Assembly: GCA_003649615.1 (NCBI GenBank)
Contig: QMSI01000005.1
Span: 1 to 40,773, forward strand
Direction: 5' to 3'
Length of the DNA stretch: 40,773 nt
Origin: Thermoprotei archaeon
GTDB lineage: Archaea > Thermoproteota > Methanomethylicia > Nezhaarchaeales > B40-G2
The position numbers and the translations under genes were made by a program. Shown here piece by piece: positions 31,872-40,193 of the stretch (position 1 is the stretch's first letter; every line of letters begins with the position of its first letter). A model generated the notes under the pieces. That model saw only the letters and a program-made list of their open reading frames with translations, did no database searches and was not told where the DNA came from.

Positions 31872-33203
31872 TTGGTCCTCGAAAAGATGGCGTCATCACT
31901 GCGCACTGCACTCTCTAAGTTCATGGGGGCGCCAGTAGCTGATGAAAAGGCGGTGAGGGAGTTGATACGCGATGTCCAGCGAGCGCTGCTTCAAAGCGAT
32001 GTTAACGTAGAGCTTGTCCTGAAGCTAACCAAGAAGGTTGAGGATGAAGTGCTTAGAAGCAAGCCCCCTCCAGGCTTGACGAGGAGGGAGCTAGCGTTAA
32101 AGGCTATCTATGAAGAGCTTGTTAACCTCCTCGGAGGAGATCGCCCAGCTGAGCTGAGGCTTACGCCTGGAAAACTGAACGTGATTATGCTCGTGGGCGT
32201 CCAAGGAAGTGGCAAAACCACTAGTGCCGCTAAGCTCGCTTTACTCTTAAAGAGACGTGGATTTAAACCAGCCTTAGTGTGCGCCGATAATTATAGACCT
32301 GCAGCCTATGAACAGCTAGTTCAGCTGGGAAAGAAAATCGGCATCCCAGTCTATGGAGGAGACAGGTCGAAGAGCCCCGTAGAGCTGGCTAAGGAAGGAG
32401 TTGAGAAAGCCAAGAAGTCTGGTGTTAACGTCGTAATCATAGACACGGCTGGGAGACACAAAGAGGAGAAGGGGCTGATAGAGGAGATGAAAGAGATAGC
32501 CAGGGCCATACAGCCTGACGAAGTGATACTGGTCATAGACGCCACGATAGGTCAACAAGCTAAAGCTCAGGCCGAAGCCTTTCACGAAGCAGTGAAGGTA
32601 GGCTCTATATTCCTAACCAAGCTTGACGGAGCTGCTAGAGGAGGAGGGGCTTTATCAGCGGTGGCAGCTACAGGAGCCACTATAAAACTTATCGGAGTTG
32701 GAGAGGGGGTAGATGAGCTACAAGCCTTCAATCCTCGCAGGTTCGTAAACCTCCTCTTAGGCATGGGCGACTTAGAAGCCTTAGTTGAAAAGGTAAAGCA
32801 ATTAGAGATAAAGCCTGAGAAGAAAAAGGTCGAAGCCCTACTGACGGGCAGGTTCACACTAAAGGACATGCTTGAGCAGCTAGAGAGTTTAAGGAAGATG
32901 GGTCCCTTCAGGAAGATCCTTGAGCTAATACCAGGCCTATCCCTGAAGCTCCCCGCCGAAGCCATGGAGGTAGCTGAGGAGAAGCTGGAGCGCTGGTCAG
33001 CGGTCCTTAAATCCATGACCAAGGAGGAGATGGAAAAGCCTGAGATCCTCAATAAATCCAGGATCAGACGCATAGCTCGAGGTAGTGGTGTAGACCCGAG
33101 AGAGGTGAGGGAGCTCATAAACCAGTTCAACGCTATGAAGCGTATGTTCAAACAGCTTGTAAGGAGAGGTAAAAAACTCTCCTTGCTAGGTAAACCTCCT
33201 TAA
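31872..33203 (+). CDS. srp54: Signal recognition particle protein SRP54
   Basis: The GTPase that binds signal peptides and 7S RNA. The 443 residues show the N domain, the G domain with GVQGSGKTTSAAKL, DTAGRH and TKLDGAARGG, and the methionine-rich M domain with RIRRIARGSGVDPREV for RNA contact. The start is TTG 31872, with AGGTGGGA 5 bases before it; ATG 31887 is in frame but lacks such a site. Pus10 follows 10 bases later. Confidence 0.98.
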   Translation: MVLEKMASSLRTALSKFMGAPVADEKAVRELIRDVQRALLQSDVNVELVLKLTKKVEDEVLRSKPPPGLTRRELALKAIYEELVNLLGGDRPAELRLTPGKLNVIMLVGVQGSGKTTSAAKLALLLKRRGFKPALVCADNYRPAAYEQLVQLGKKIGIPVYGGDRSKSPVELAKEGVEKAKKSGVNVVIIDTAGRHKEEKGLIEEMKEIARAIQPDEVILVIDATIGQQAKAQAEAFHEAVKVGSIFLTKLDGAARGGGALSAVAATGATIKLIGVGEGVDELQAFNPRRFVNLLLGMGDLEALVEKVKQLEIKPEKKKVEALLTGRFTLKDMLEQLESLRKMGPFRKILELIPGLSLKLPAEAMEVAEEKLERWSAVLKSMTKEEMEKPEILNKSRIRRIARGSGVDPREVRELINQFNAMKRMFKQLVRRGKKLSLLGKPP

Positions 33204-33213
33204 GTGAGGGTTC

Positions 33214-34515
33214 ATGAATCTCCTAGAAACATGTAAAGCCTTGATCAAGGAGGTAGCTCTATGTAATAGCTGCCTAGGTAGGTGCTTCGCTAGGTTAGTG
33301 AGGGGGTTAAGCAATAGTGAGCGTGGAGAGGCTTTAAAGAAGGTCCTAGCCATCGAAGCTGAGCGTTTAAGGAATGAGGGTGAAGAGGAGGGGGGAGAAC
33401 TTCTTGTAGCCTTAGCTAAGTCAGGCTTCAAACCAGCTATGAAGGTAGTGGGGCTAGAAAAGCCTGAGCCCTGCTACATTTGTAGAGGCCTCATGGACAC
33501 GATACCCAGATTCGTGGAGAAAGCAGAGGAGGCCTTGAAGAACTACGAGTTCAACAACCTCCTGGTGGGCACCAAGGTGCCAGGAGATGTAGTTGAGAGG
33601 GAGGATAGCTTATGGTCAAGGCTTTCCTTAAACTACGGCGAGTCCATCAAAAGCGAGGTAAACAGAGAGCTAAGGAGAGCCTTAGCTCAGAGGTTAAACA
33701 AGAAGATAGAGTTCTCCTCGCCAGATATCGTAGTAATAGTGAACCTGGTTTCAGGAGAGATCGAGGTTAAGCCCAGCCCAGTATTCGTCTATGGAAGATA
33801 CCGTAAACTTGAGCCTGGAATCCCGCAGAATAAGTGGTTTTGCTCAAAGTGCTGGGGACTAGGCTGTGAACATTGCAACTGGACTGGGAGAATGTATCCT
33901 ACCTCGGTAGAAGAGCTGGTGGCCTCACCTTTAGCTAAGCTCTTTGAAGGAAGGGAAGCTAAGTTTCATGGGGCAGGTAGGGAAGACGTTGACGTGAAGG
34001 TGATGGGTAAAGGAAGACCCTTCGTAGTTGAGGTTAAGGAACCTAAAAAGAGGTTCCTAGATCTGTCCATGGTTGAGGCGAAGATAAATGAATACGCTAA
34101 GGGAAAGGTCGAGGTACATGAACTTAGATATTCAAATAGGGAAGAGGTACGTAAGCTTAAAATGACAGCTCCGGTCAAGGAGAAGAGCTACGTAGCCAAG
34201 GTCAAGGTGGAAGGAGGAGTAACTGAGGAGCAGTTGAAGAAATTGGAGGAACAGCTCACGGGTATTGTTGTTAAACAGAGAACCCCTACCAGAGTCCTGC
34301 ATCGAAGAGCTGATAAGATAAGGATGAAGAAAGTGTACATGTTAAAAGCAAGGCTGCTGAACAACGATGAGGTGGAGCTGACCATTAAGGGGCAGGGAGG
34401 GCTTTACGTCAAAGAGCTGATAACGGGAGATGGAGGTAGGACATCGCCAAGCGTTGCTGAGCTTCTAGGAAGGAAGGTGGAGGTAGAAGAGCTCATAGTA
34501 ACCCATGTAGAGTAG
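33214..34515 (+). CDS. pus10: tRNA pseudouridine synthase Pus10
   Basis: Makes pseudouridine at tRNA positions 54 and/or 55 in archaea. The 433 residues have an N-terminal cysteine-rich zinc region and THUMP-like half (CNSCLGRC, CYICRG, CSKCWGLGCEHC) and a catalytic half with the aspartate motif HGAGREDVDVKVMGKGRPFVVEV, shown in part. The C-terminal VKELITGDGGRTSPSVAELLG is typical. ATG 33214 is the first start. Its stop abuts the L21e stop on the other strand. Confidence 0.96.
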   Translation: MNLLETCKALIKEVALCNSCLGRCFARLVRGLSNSERGEALKKVLAIEAERLRNEGEEEGGELLVALAKSGFKPAMKVVGLEKPEPCYICRGLMDTIPRFVEKAEEALKNYEFNNLLVGTKVPGDVVEREDSLWSRLSLNYGESIKSEVNRELRRALAQRLNKKIEFSSPDIVVIVNLVSGEIEVKPSPVFVYGRYRKLEPGIPQNKWFCSKCWGLGCEHCNWTGRMYPTSVEELVASPLAKLFEGREAKFHGAGREDVDVKVMGKGRPFVVEVKEPKKRFLDLSMVEAKINEYAKGKVEVHELRYSNREEVRKLKMTAPVKEKSYVAKVKVEGGVTEEQLKKLEEQLTGIVVKQRTPTRVLHRRADKIRMKKVYMLKARLLNNDEVELTIKGQGGLYVKELITGDGGRTSPSVAELLGRKVEVEELIVTHVE

Positions 34516-34815
34516 CTAGGTACTAGTTAAGGGTTTAAGGTGGTCCGCCTCGGTTATGACGGTTTTCCGCTTATCTCCAAGATACACCTCAACTATGTAA
34601 GCTGACCCTCTTCTACCGATAATAGTGCCTGTTAGGCCTTGAAACCTCCCATGAGGCGCTGTTTCAATCCTAGTCGGATCGATATGTATAGAAACCTTCT
34701 GTCCTACCTCGTAGTCCTGAAGCAGCCTACTTAGCCCTCTCATCCCTTTCTCCCTAGGATGCTTGGATAGCTTTTTTCTAGACCTACATCTTAGGCCCTT
34801 GGACTTAGGCCCCAC
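34516..34815 (-). CDS. rpl21e: 50S ribosomal protein L21e
   Basis: A large-subunit protein of 99 residues with the basic start SKGLRCRSRKKL and the SH3-like core VSIHIDPTRIETAPHGRFQG. I chose GTG 34815 because GGAGG lies 7 bases before it; GTG 34821, two codons earlier, would be almost on top of that site. A TATA-like box at 34858-34866 supports a monocistronic transcript. It ends exactly at the base after the Pus10 stop. Confidence 0.95.
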   Translation of the reverse strand: MGPKSKGLRCRSRKKLSKHPREKGMRGLSRLLQDYEVGQKVSIHIDPTRIETAPHGRFQGLTGTIIGRRGSAYIVEVYLGDKRKTVITEADHLKPLTST

Positions 34816-34857
34816 CTTCACCCCTCCGGAAAGACCACGAGCACTTGCAGAAATAGG

Positions 34858-34866
34858 TTTATATCT
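34858..34866 (-). promoter_or_regulatory. TATA box of rpl21e
   Basis: GATATAAAC read on the minus strand is centred about 47 bases before GTG 34815. It predicts a leader of roughly 20 bases carrying the GGAGG site. Confidence 0.5.
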
Positions 34867-34893
34867 TTATCTTCAACAAGGGCCTCTATGGAA

Positions 34894-34902
34894 CGTTTAA
34901 AT
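34894..34902 (+). promoter_or_regulatory. TATA-like box of rpo4
   Basis: CGTTTAAAT is centred 50 bases before ATG 34948. It predicts a 24-base leader with AGGGG (34936-34940) 7 bases before the start codon. Confidence 0.45.
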
Positions 34903-34947
34903 TGAAGCTAGACAAGACTATTTAGGCTTATTCATAGGGGACTTGCG

Positions 34948-35292
34948 ATGAAAGTAAGAAAGATGGATGAAATAACTATAGCACGGGCACGTGAGGTGCT
35001 CGGAGAGGTCAAGGAAAAATGGGGTGAGCTCAAACATTTCCAACAGGTCACCTTAGACTTCCTAACCCGCTTCTCTAAGCTATCAGGTGATAAGGCAGAG
35101 GAATTGGTCGCGAAGCTTTGTGAAAAATTTGGACTCTCAAAGCCTACAGCTACTCAAGTCGTGAACATCATACCTAAGAGTAACGAAGAGCTTAGACAAA
35201 TCCTGATTAAAGAAGGGAAGACCTTCCTGCCCGAGGAGCTTAATGAGATGAGGAAGCTCTTAGAGGAATATTTGGCCGCTGAGGAAGAGTGA
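34948..35292 (+). CDS. rpo4: RNA polymerase subunit Rpo4 (RpoF)
   Basis: A 114-residue helical protein that forms the polymerase stalk with Rpo7. The pattern MDEITIARAREVLGEV, then LTRFSKLSGDKAEELVAKL with an HRDC-like repeat of helices ending in PEELNEMRKLLEEYL, fits the family. AGGGG lies 7 bases before ATG 34948. It heads the conserved Rpo4-DUF655-KsgA-HemK string. Confidence 0.93.
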   Translation: MKVRKMDEITIARAREVLGEVKEKWGELKHFQQVTLDFLTRFSKLSGDKAEELVAKLCEKFGLSKPTATQVVNIIPKSNEELRQILIKEGKTFLPEELNEMRKLLEEYLAAEEE

Positions 35293-35315
35293 AGTAAGCG
35301 AAGGGGAGGCGGGTC

Positions 35316-35891
35316 TTGTCCTCAAAGAAGTTTGAGGAGTATGCCTACGTGTTAGACTACTTGCCACGAGGACATCCTTTTGATCGACGCCCCATCCATC
35401 TCCGGAAACCGGTCGCGCTAGCCGTAGGAGAGGATTTCTTCACTTTATTGGAGCTAGTTCCTAGAGATGGTGTTATATTGACACCTGGAGAAAAAGTGTT
35501 TATAGGTAAAGGTATTCGGGAGAAGGTTGACCATATAAGCAGGAGGATAAGCTACGAAGAGCTTACTTCCTCAGCTAGAGATGAGCTAGTGAAGGTAGTA
35601 GATAGAGTGGTTAGAGAGAACGAGCGTAGGTTCGTGGAGATATTTAACACCGCCCCTGCCTTAACCACTAGGATGCATTCTCTCGAGCTCATCAAGGGTA
35701 TCGGTAAAAAGAAGCTTTGGGAGATTCTTGAGGAAAGGAGGAAAAAGCCGTTTGAGAGCTTCAAGGACTTAGAGGAGAGAGTAGGGCTACGTAACATGGC
35801 TGAGGCCATCAAGGATCGCATTTTGGAGGAGCTTAGAGGAGGACAGCGATACTATCTCTTCGTGAGGCCGGCTCCAAAAAGCTTGGAGTAA
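35316..35891 (+). CDS. DUF655 family protein with helix-hairpin-helix
   Basis: A 191-residue archaeal protein of the DUF655 family: an OB-like N-terminal part starting YAYVLDYLPRGHP, then a helix-hairpin-helix region (LELIKGIGKKKLWEILEERR) expected to bind nucleic acid. The exact function is unknown. The constant position between rpo4 and ksgA suggests a role in RNA metabolism or translation. TTG 35316 is the start, with GGGGAGG about 5 bases upstream. Confidence 0.9.
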   Translation: MSSKKFEEYAYVLDYLPRGHPFDRRPIHLRKPVALAVGEDFFTLLELVPRDGVILTPGEKVFIGKGIREKVDHISRRISYEELTSSARDELVKVVDRVVRENERRFVEIFNTAPALTTRMHSLELIKGIGKKKLWEILEERRKKPFESFKDLEERVGLRNMAEAIKDRILEELRGGQRYYLFVRPAPKSLE

Positions 35892-35898
35892 AAAGGAG

Positions 35899-36741
35899 AT
35901 GGAGGAAGACTTCAAGCTAACTAGAAATGAATTGTTAAGGTATACCAAGCATATACTAGCCAAGTATGAGGTTAAACCGAAGAAGAAACTTGGACAGAGC
36001 TTCACCATAGATCCTTCCCTACTTCTCGATTTGGTAGCTTACGCTGACATACAGCCTACAGATCTTGTTCTTGAGGTAGGAGCTGGAGTAGGTTGTTTAA
36101 CGAGACTCCTCGCCGAGAAGGCGAGGAAAGTAATAGCGATCGAGGTGGATTCACGACTAGTTAAAGCTCTACGCGAGGTGTTCAAGGAAAACAGCAATGT
36201 TGAGGTGGTGGAAGGCGACTTCCTAAAGATGTATGGTTTGAAGGCGGATAAAGTGGTATCTACGGTGCCCTACTCCATAGCTTCTCCCTTCACCTTCAAG
36301 CTCCTTAAAGAGGTTGATTTCAAACAGGCTATTTTAACCTTCCAGAAGGAGTTCGCGGAGAGGCTGATCGCTAAGCCTGGATCACGTGACTACGGAAGGC
36401 TAACCGTGACCACCTCCTACTATGCCGATGTCAAGCTCCTACGCTTCGTCTCTAGACGATGCTTTTACCCAGTACCTGACGTAGACTCAGCTATAGTTGA
36501 GGTTAAACGAAGGGATAAGCCTCCCTTCAGAGTGAATGAGGAAAGCTTCATGAAGCTTGTAATGATACTTTTTAGTCAACGCAACCGAATCGCGCTAAGC
36601 GTATTGAAGAGAGCTTTCCCTAACCTAAATGAAACCGACCTGCCTATCTCCTTAGCCTCTAAGAGGGTCAGGGAGCTTACTATGGACGACCTCTATAAAG
36701 CCTATAAGGCGGTGTACGGAGCCCATGGACATGGAGCTTAA
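35899..36741 (+). CDS. ksgA: KsgA/Dim1-family rRNA adenine dimethyltransferase
   Basis: The expected role is dimethylation of two adjacent adenines near the 3' end of 16S rRNA and quality control of the small subunit. The 280 residues show motif I EVGAGVGCLTRLLAEKARKV, motif II-III IEVDSRLV and EGDFLKM, and a C-terminal helical domain with LFSQRNRIALSVLKRAF. Motif IV, normally NLPY, reads TVPY here (VVSTVPYSIASP), so the adenine-contacting asparagine is replaced by threonine. The fold assignment is firm; full activity is less certain. ATG 35899 follows DUF655 by 7 bases. Confidence 0.95.
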   Translation: MEEDFKLTRNELLRYTKHILAKYEVKPKKKLGQSFTIDPSLLLDLVAYADIQPTDLVLEVGAGVGCLTRLLAEKARKVIAIEVDSRLVKALREVFKENSNVEVVEGDFLKMYGLKADKVVSTVPYSIASPFTFKLLKEVDFKQAILTFQKEFAERLIAKPGSRDYGRLTVTTSYYADVKLLRFVSRRCFYPVPDVDSAIVEVKRRDKPPFRVNEESFMKLVMILFSQRNRIALSVLKRAFPNLNETDLPISLASKRVRELTMDDLYKAYKAVYGAHGHGA

Positions 36742-37324
36742 CCTAAACGGCCTCAAGCTCTCAGTGACGGAGAGAGTGTATCCTCCATCTGACGATACCT
36801 ACCTGTTGATGGACGCTGTGAAGGATATAGCCAAGGGGCTGGTCTTAGACGTAGGAGCAGGGACCGGGGCTGTAGCCTTGACTGCCGCTTCAAAGGGCTG
36901 CTTTACAGTGGCCGTAGATATAGATAGAAACGCCGCTAGGTGCACCAAGCTCAACATCACGGCGAATAAGCTGAGAGGCCTGGCTGATGTATTGGTTGGT
37001 GACCTAGTCTCAGCGTTTAAGGATAGGAGCTTCGACTTGATAGTTTTCAACCCACCTTACCTACCTGTCGAGGAGAAAGGCCTAGGTAGAGCCTGGTCTG
37101 GAGGTAGGAGTGGTAGAGCGGTCTCAGACCGCTTTATAAGCGAGGCACCCTCGAAGCTGAAGGACGAAGGCTTAATCCTGCTTGTCCAGTCGAGCCTTTC
37201 AGGAATAGAGGAGGCAGTAGAGAGGTTTAGGAGGCAAGGGTTAGAGGCTACGGTTAAAGAACGCAAGCGTATAGGCTGGTTTGAGGAGCTTGCATTAGTG
37301 AAGGCTTCTAAGAAGAAACCCTAA
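36725..37324 (+). CDS. HemK/Mtq2-like class I methyltransferase
   Basis: A 199-residue SAM methyltransferase with motif I LDVGAGTGAVALTA and the catalytic FNPPYLPVEE. It resembles the archaeal/eukaryotic Mtq2 (HEMK2) group, which methylates the glutamine of the GGQ loop in release factor 1. Length without an N-terminal domain fits that group. ATG 36725 overlaps ksgA by 17 bases. The tail overlaps trmJ by 17 bases on the other strand. Confidence 0.92.
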   Translation: MDMELNLNGLKLSVTERVYPPSDDTYLLMDAVKDIAKGLVLDVGAGTGAVALTAASKGCFTVAVDIDRNAARCTKLNITANKLRGLADVLVGDLVSAFKDRSFDLIVFNPPYLPVEEKGLGRAWSGGRSGRAVSDRFISEAPSKLKDEGLILLVQSSLSGIEEAVERFRRQGLEATVKERKRIGWFEELALVKASKKKP

Positions 37325-38018
37325 GCAACGCTTTCCTAAAAGCTCCAGCCAGTAAAGTAGCTTCACGTTTAGCCAAGAATCCTCTACCCATCAAGTTCTT
37401 GAGGGCCTTCATGGTCAAGTCCAGCTTAGCTCCATGTATACCTGAAGCTACCATTAAACCCTCGAAGTGCTTTAAGGCAGCTTCCACCACTTTTCTATCA
37501 GCAGGCTTAGCGTAGCTCACCTTACCTTTAGCTTTAAACGCTTTATAGAGCTCGTAAAAAACTACGGCGGCCGCTGTAACCACGTTCAATACTGGGTACT
37601 TGGGGTTTGAAGGTATGGTGACTAATACATCACACCTCTCCAACTCCTTATTGAGCAACCCTATGCTTTCCCTGCCGAAAAGCAGAGCTACCGTACCCCT
37701 TGGAGCCTCAGTTAACCTCTTGGCCAGCTCCTCAGGGAAGATCGTGATCCTTCTAAGGTTAGAGGGGCTTCTACTAATTTTCGCCGTGGTACCTACCACA
37801 CAGTCTACGCCCTCTAAAGCCTCGTCTAGGCTTCCTACGATCTTAGCCTTTTCCAAGACCTCAACGCCATGAGACGCGTAAGCTCTAGCTTCAACCCCAA
37901 CCGTCACCTTAGGGTTGACCAAGTAAAGCTGTGTGAGGCCGAAGTTCTTCATGGCCCTAGCCACACCCCCTATATTACCTTCCTTCTCCGGCTCAACTAA
38001 GACCACCCTGATTCTCAC
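37308..38018 (-). CDS. trmJ: TrmJ-like SPOUT RNA methyltransferase
   Basis: A SPOUT (TrmH-type) 2'-O-methyltransferase of 236 residues. The N-terminal motif VLVEPEKEGNIGGVARAMKNFG and knot segment LLFGRESIGLLNKEL...IPSNPKYPVLNVVTA match the TrmJ group, which methylates position 32 of tRNA. The C-terminal 70 residues are basic and helical. The start is GTG 38018, with GGGGGA 6 to 7 bases before it. A TTTAAA box is shared with rpl10e. Confidence 0.93.
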   Translation of the reverse strand: MRIRVVLVEPEKEGNIGGVARAMKNFGLTQLYLVNPKVTVGVEARAYASHGVEVLEKAKIVGSLDEALEGVDCVVGTTAKISRSPSNLRRITIFPEELAKRLTEAPRGTVALLFGRESIGLLNKELERCDVLVTIPSNPKYPVLNVVTAAAVVFYELYKAFKAKGKVSYAKPADRKVVEAALKHFEGLMVASGIHGAKLDLTMKALKNLMGRGFLAKREATLLAGAFRKALLRVSS

Positions 38019-38080
38019 TTCAATTCCCCCTCAAGTTAATCATAGAGGCTACACCTAAACCTTGTCTCGAAAAGGCTAAA

Positions 38081-38089
38081 GTTTAAATC
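38081..38089. promoter_or_regulatory. TTTAAA box shared by trmJ and rpl10e
   Basis: GTTTAAATC lies in the 112-base divergent gap. Twenty-six bases to the right gives a start near 38111 (rpl10e leader about 20 bases with GAGGTGG). Twenty-six to the left gives about 38059 (trmJ leader about 41 bases). Confidence 0.45.
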
Positions 38090-38130
38090 GAGCTTACAAC
38101 CCCCTCCTCCAGAGTTCGAGGTGGAAAAAC

Positions 38131-38643
38131 ATGCCTCTTCGTCCAGCAAAGTGCTACACGAGGCTAAGCGGCCCAGCCTACACTAGGCGAGAGTATATAG
38201 GGTCAGGGCTCCACCCTAAGGTAGTCAAATTTAGGATGGGAAACCCTCACGGAGACTTCGACGTAGAACTTAAGCTAGTAGCGAAGGAGGCTGGGCAGAT
38301 TAGGCATAATGCTTTGGAGGCTGCTAGGCTCATGGCCAGCAAGTTTCTTGCCACTAGGCTCACGGACCAAAGCTACTACCTGATCATTCATCCTTACCCC
38401 CACCACATACTGCGCGAGAACAAGATGATGGCCTTCGCTGGCGCAGATAGGCTACAGGACGGCATGAGGCTGGCTTTCGGAGACCCTGTCGGCTTAGCTG
38501 CCAGGGTCAACTCTGGCAGCGTCGTTATGACGGTTAAGACGAGAAGCGACAAGGTAAATTTGGCTAAGGAGGCGTTGAAGAGGGCAGCCTCTAAGCTACC
38601 TATACCTTGCAGGATAACCATGGAGCCATTGAAGAAGGATTAA
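38131..38643 (+). CDS. rpl10e: 50S ribosomal protein L10e (L16)
   Basis: The archaeal/eukaryotic counterpart of bacterial L16, between the A site and the central protuberance. The 170 residues begin MPLRPAKCYTRLSGPAYTRR and keep the conserved loop KMMAFAGADRLQDGMRLAFG. ATG 38131 has GAGGTGG 6 to 7 bases upstream. Confidence 0.97.
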   Translation: MPLRPAKCYTRLSGPAYTRREYIGSGLHPKVVKFRMGNPHGDFDVELKLVAKEAGQIRHNALEAARLMASKFLATRLTDQSYYLIIHPYPHHILRENKMMAFAGADRLQDGMRLAFGDPVGLAARVNSGSVVMTVKTRSDKVNLAKEALKRAASKLPIPCRITMEPLKKD

Positions 38644-38654
38644 GGCGTTTTAAC

Positions 38655-39122
38655 GTGTATGCCCGAGGACACCTCGGGCTAGCCCTCTTAATATCGTTTG
38701 GCCTCTTAGTCCTCCTTAAAGTAAAAGACTTTAATGCTGTACTAGTAGCCGCTATCGCAACAGCGCTCTCGACGCTTCCTGACGTAGATCTTAAGCTTGG
38801 GCTTCCCCATAGGAAGTACACCCATAATGTAACGGTTGGCGTCATCGCGGGCGTGGCTGTCGGCATCCTTTTCTTGGACACCTCCATAGGCTTCTTAGGG
38901 GGGTTCCTAGGAGGGTTTGGGGGGGTCCTCCTACACCTAATAGGAGACGCTTTCACTCATAGAAGCTTCAAGCCGTTCCTTCCTTTTTCAGGGCTTGAAG
39001 TAGGGTTTAAGGTCTTCAGGTCTAGTAACCGTTTAGTCAATGAAGGCTTCTTATGCCTAGGTTTAGCTGTCACGGCACTTTACATCATCATCGTCCACGC
39101 CAAGCTCCTTAACCCTTGGTAA
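38655..39122 (+). CDS. Membrane-bound metal-dependent hydrolase, DUF457/YdjM type
   Basis: A 155-residue membrane protein with about four helices. The family's metal-binding motif HRKYTHN follows LPDVDLKLGLP. Homologues are YdjM-like putative hydrolases of unknown substrate. I chose GTG 38655, just after the rpl10e stop, because the alternative TTG 38607 would overlap rpl10e by 37 bases and add an uncharacteristic charged stretch. Sharing a transcript with rpl10e is likely. A glycine-rich segment (FLGGFLGGFGG) lies in the third helix. Confidence 0.85.
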   Translation: MYARGHLGLALLISFGLLVLLKVKDFNAVLVAAIATALSTLPDVDLKLGLPHRKYTHNVTVGVIAGVAVGILFLDTSIGFLGGFLGGFGGVLLHLIGDAFTHRSFKPFLPFSGLEVGFKVFRSSNRLVNEGFLCLGLAVTALYIIIVHAKLLNPW

Positions 39123-39333
39123 TTAATAAGATAACCCTACTGCATGGACGTAGCAATAAAATCTTCGATCACTTGACGCCTTGACCTTAGCCCCTTTTCA
39201 ACTAACTAGATACCATTGAAAGCTCCCTGCCCAACGAAATAGGAGGAGAAGCAGTGGTTATATCTAGGACTATAACAATCAATGACTGTGAAGTACATTC
39301 GCCCAGCATTCATGGTAGAGACAGGGAGAAGCC
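39123..39333 (+). other. 211-base gap before the PAP2 gene
   Basis: No gene of credible length is seen on either strand. It contains GGTTATATC near 39254-39262, about 75 bases before the PAP2 start, and a purine-rich AGGAGGAGAAG near 39241 that is not placed before any good start codon. The sequence is AT-richer than the flanking genes. Confidence 0.5.
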
Positions 39334-40098
39334 TTGGAACTTGAAGTCATGGTCATCTTAACGCAGCTAGGAAACTTCATTACGTGGCTTTTCGCTGCCT
39401 TCATACTTCAATGGAGAGGCAAAGCAAAGGAGGCAAGAACTCTCACCGCTGGCCTACTGGTTTGCTTCATTCTATCTACTGTACTTAAACATTTACTTAA
39501 GCTCCCAAGACCACCCATCGAAGGATGGTTAACAACCGTAGAAGACCCCTATGGGTTTCCAAGCGGACACGCAACAATAGCCTTCTTCGTAGCTACATAT
39601 TTCTCCTTGAAAGATAAGAGAGCGTTGATCCTATACCCTATGGCTATCACGGTCGCCTTCACCAGAGTAGCCCTTGGCGTCCATTACATACACGACCTCA
39701 TCGGTGGAGCACTGCTTGGCATAGCAATAGCTTTCATCTCTAACTACGCGGAGAAGCTTAATCTAAAGATGGACCCAAAGGTTATCTTAGCGCTAACCAT
39801 ACCTCTGAGCATCGCGCTCTACGTCGCCTTCCCTTTGAGACCTAGCCTTGCAAGCGGATTAACGTTGGGGCTGGCACTTTCATACATCATTAAGTCTGAT
39901 GGAAACACGCTTAGCTCTCTCTACATGCTTGTAGGTCTCCTACTTGCCGCCCTATTCCTTGTTTGTTACGAATACTCAGGGTTAGTAGTTGTAGAAGTTA
40001 TTTCCTCGTGTGCTTTCATCCTATATCCGTTGTCGATACATCCAAAGATCTATGAATCGATGCTTACAGAAGACCTATTGGCCGAGCAAGGAGCCTAG
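39334..40098 (+). CDS. PAP2-superfamily membrane phosphatase
   Basis: A 254-residue membrane protein with roughly seven helices and the full PAP2 signature: KHLLKLPRP, then YGFPSGHATIAFF, then TRVALGVHYIHDLIGG. Such enzymes remove phosphate from lipid phosphates, including polyprenyl diphosphate carriers used in glycosylation. A link to STT3 is possible but not shown. The start is TTG 39334, with GGGAG 5 bases upstream; ATG 39349 is also in frame. Confidence 0.92.
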   Translation: MELEVMVILTQLGNFITWLFAAFILQWRGKAKEARTLTAGLLVCFILSTVLKHLLKLPRPPIEGWLTTVEDPYGFPSGHATIAFFVATYFSLKDKRALILYPMAITVAFTRVALGVHYIHDLIGGALLGIAIAFISNYAEKLNLKMDPKVILALTIPLSIALYVAFPLRPSLASGLTLGLALSYIIKSDGNTLSSLYMLVGLLLAALFLVCYEYSGLVVVEVISSCAFILYPLSIHPKIYESMLTEDLLAEQGA

Positions 40099-40193
40099 AA
40101 GACCATGAACTCAAAAGTTAAGATTCAGCAACAAGGAGTTTCAGGACCGAGAAACTAAGTCGTACCCAATGTCCTTGGGTAAAGGCCTTGAAC

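Noticed and set aside
32582-33151. Minus-strand frame of 189 codons opposite srp54
   Set aside because: Low-complexity serine/phenylalanine-rich shadow of the SRP54 M domain; no start signal or family match.
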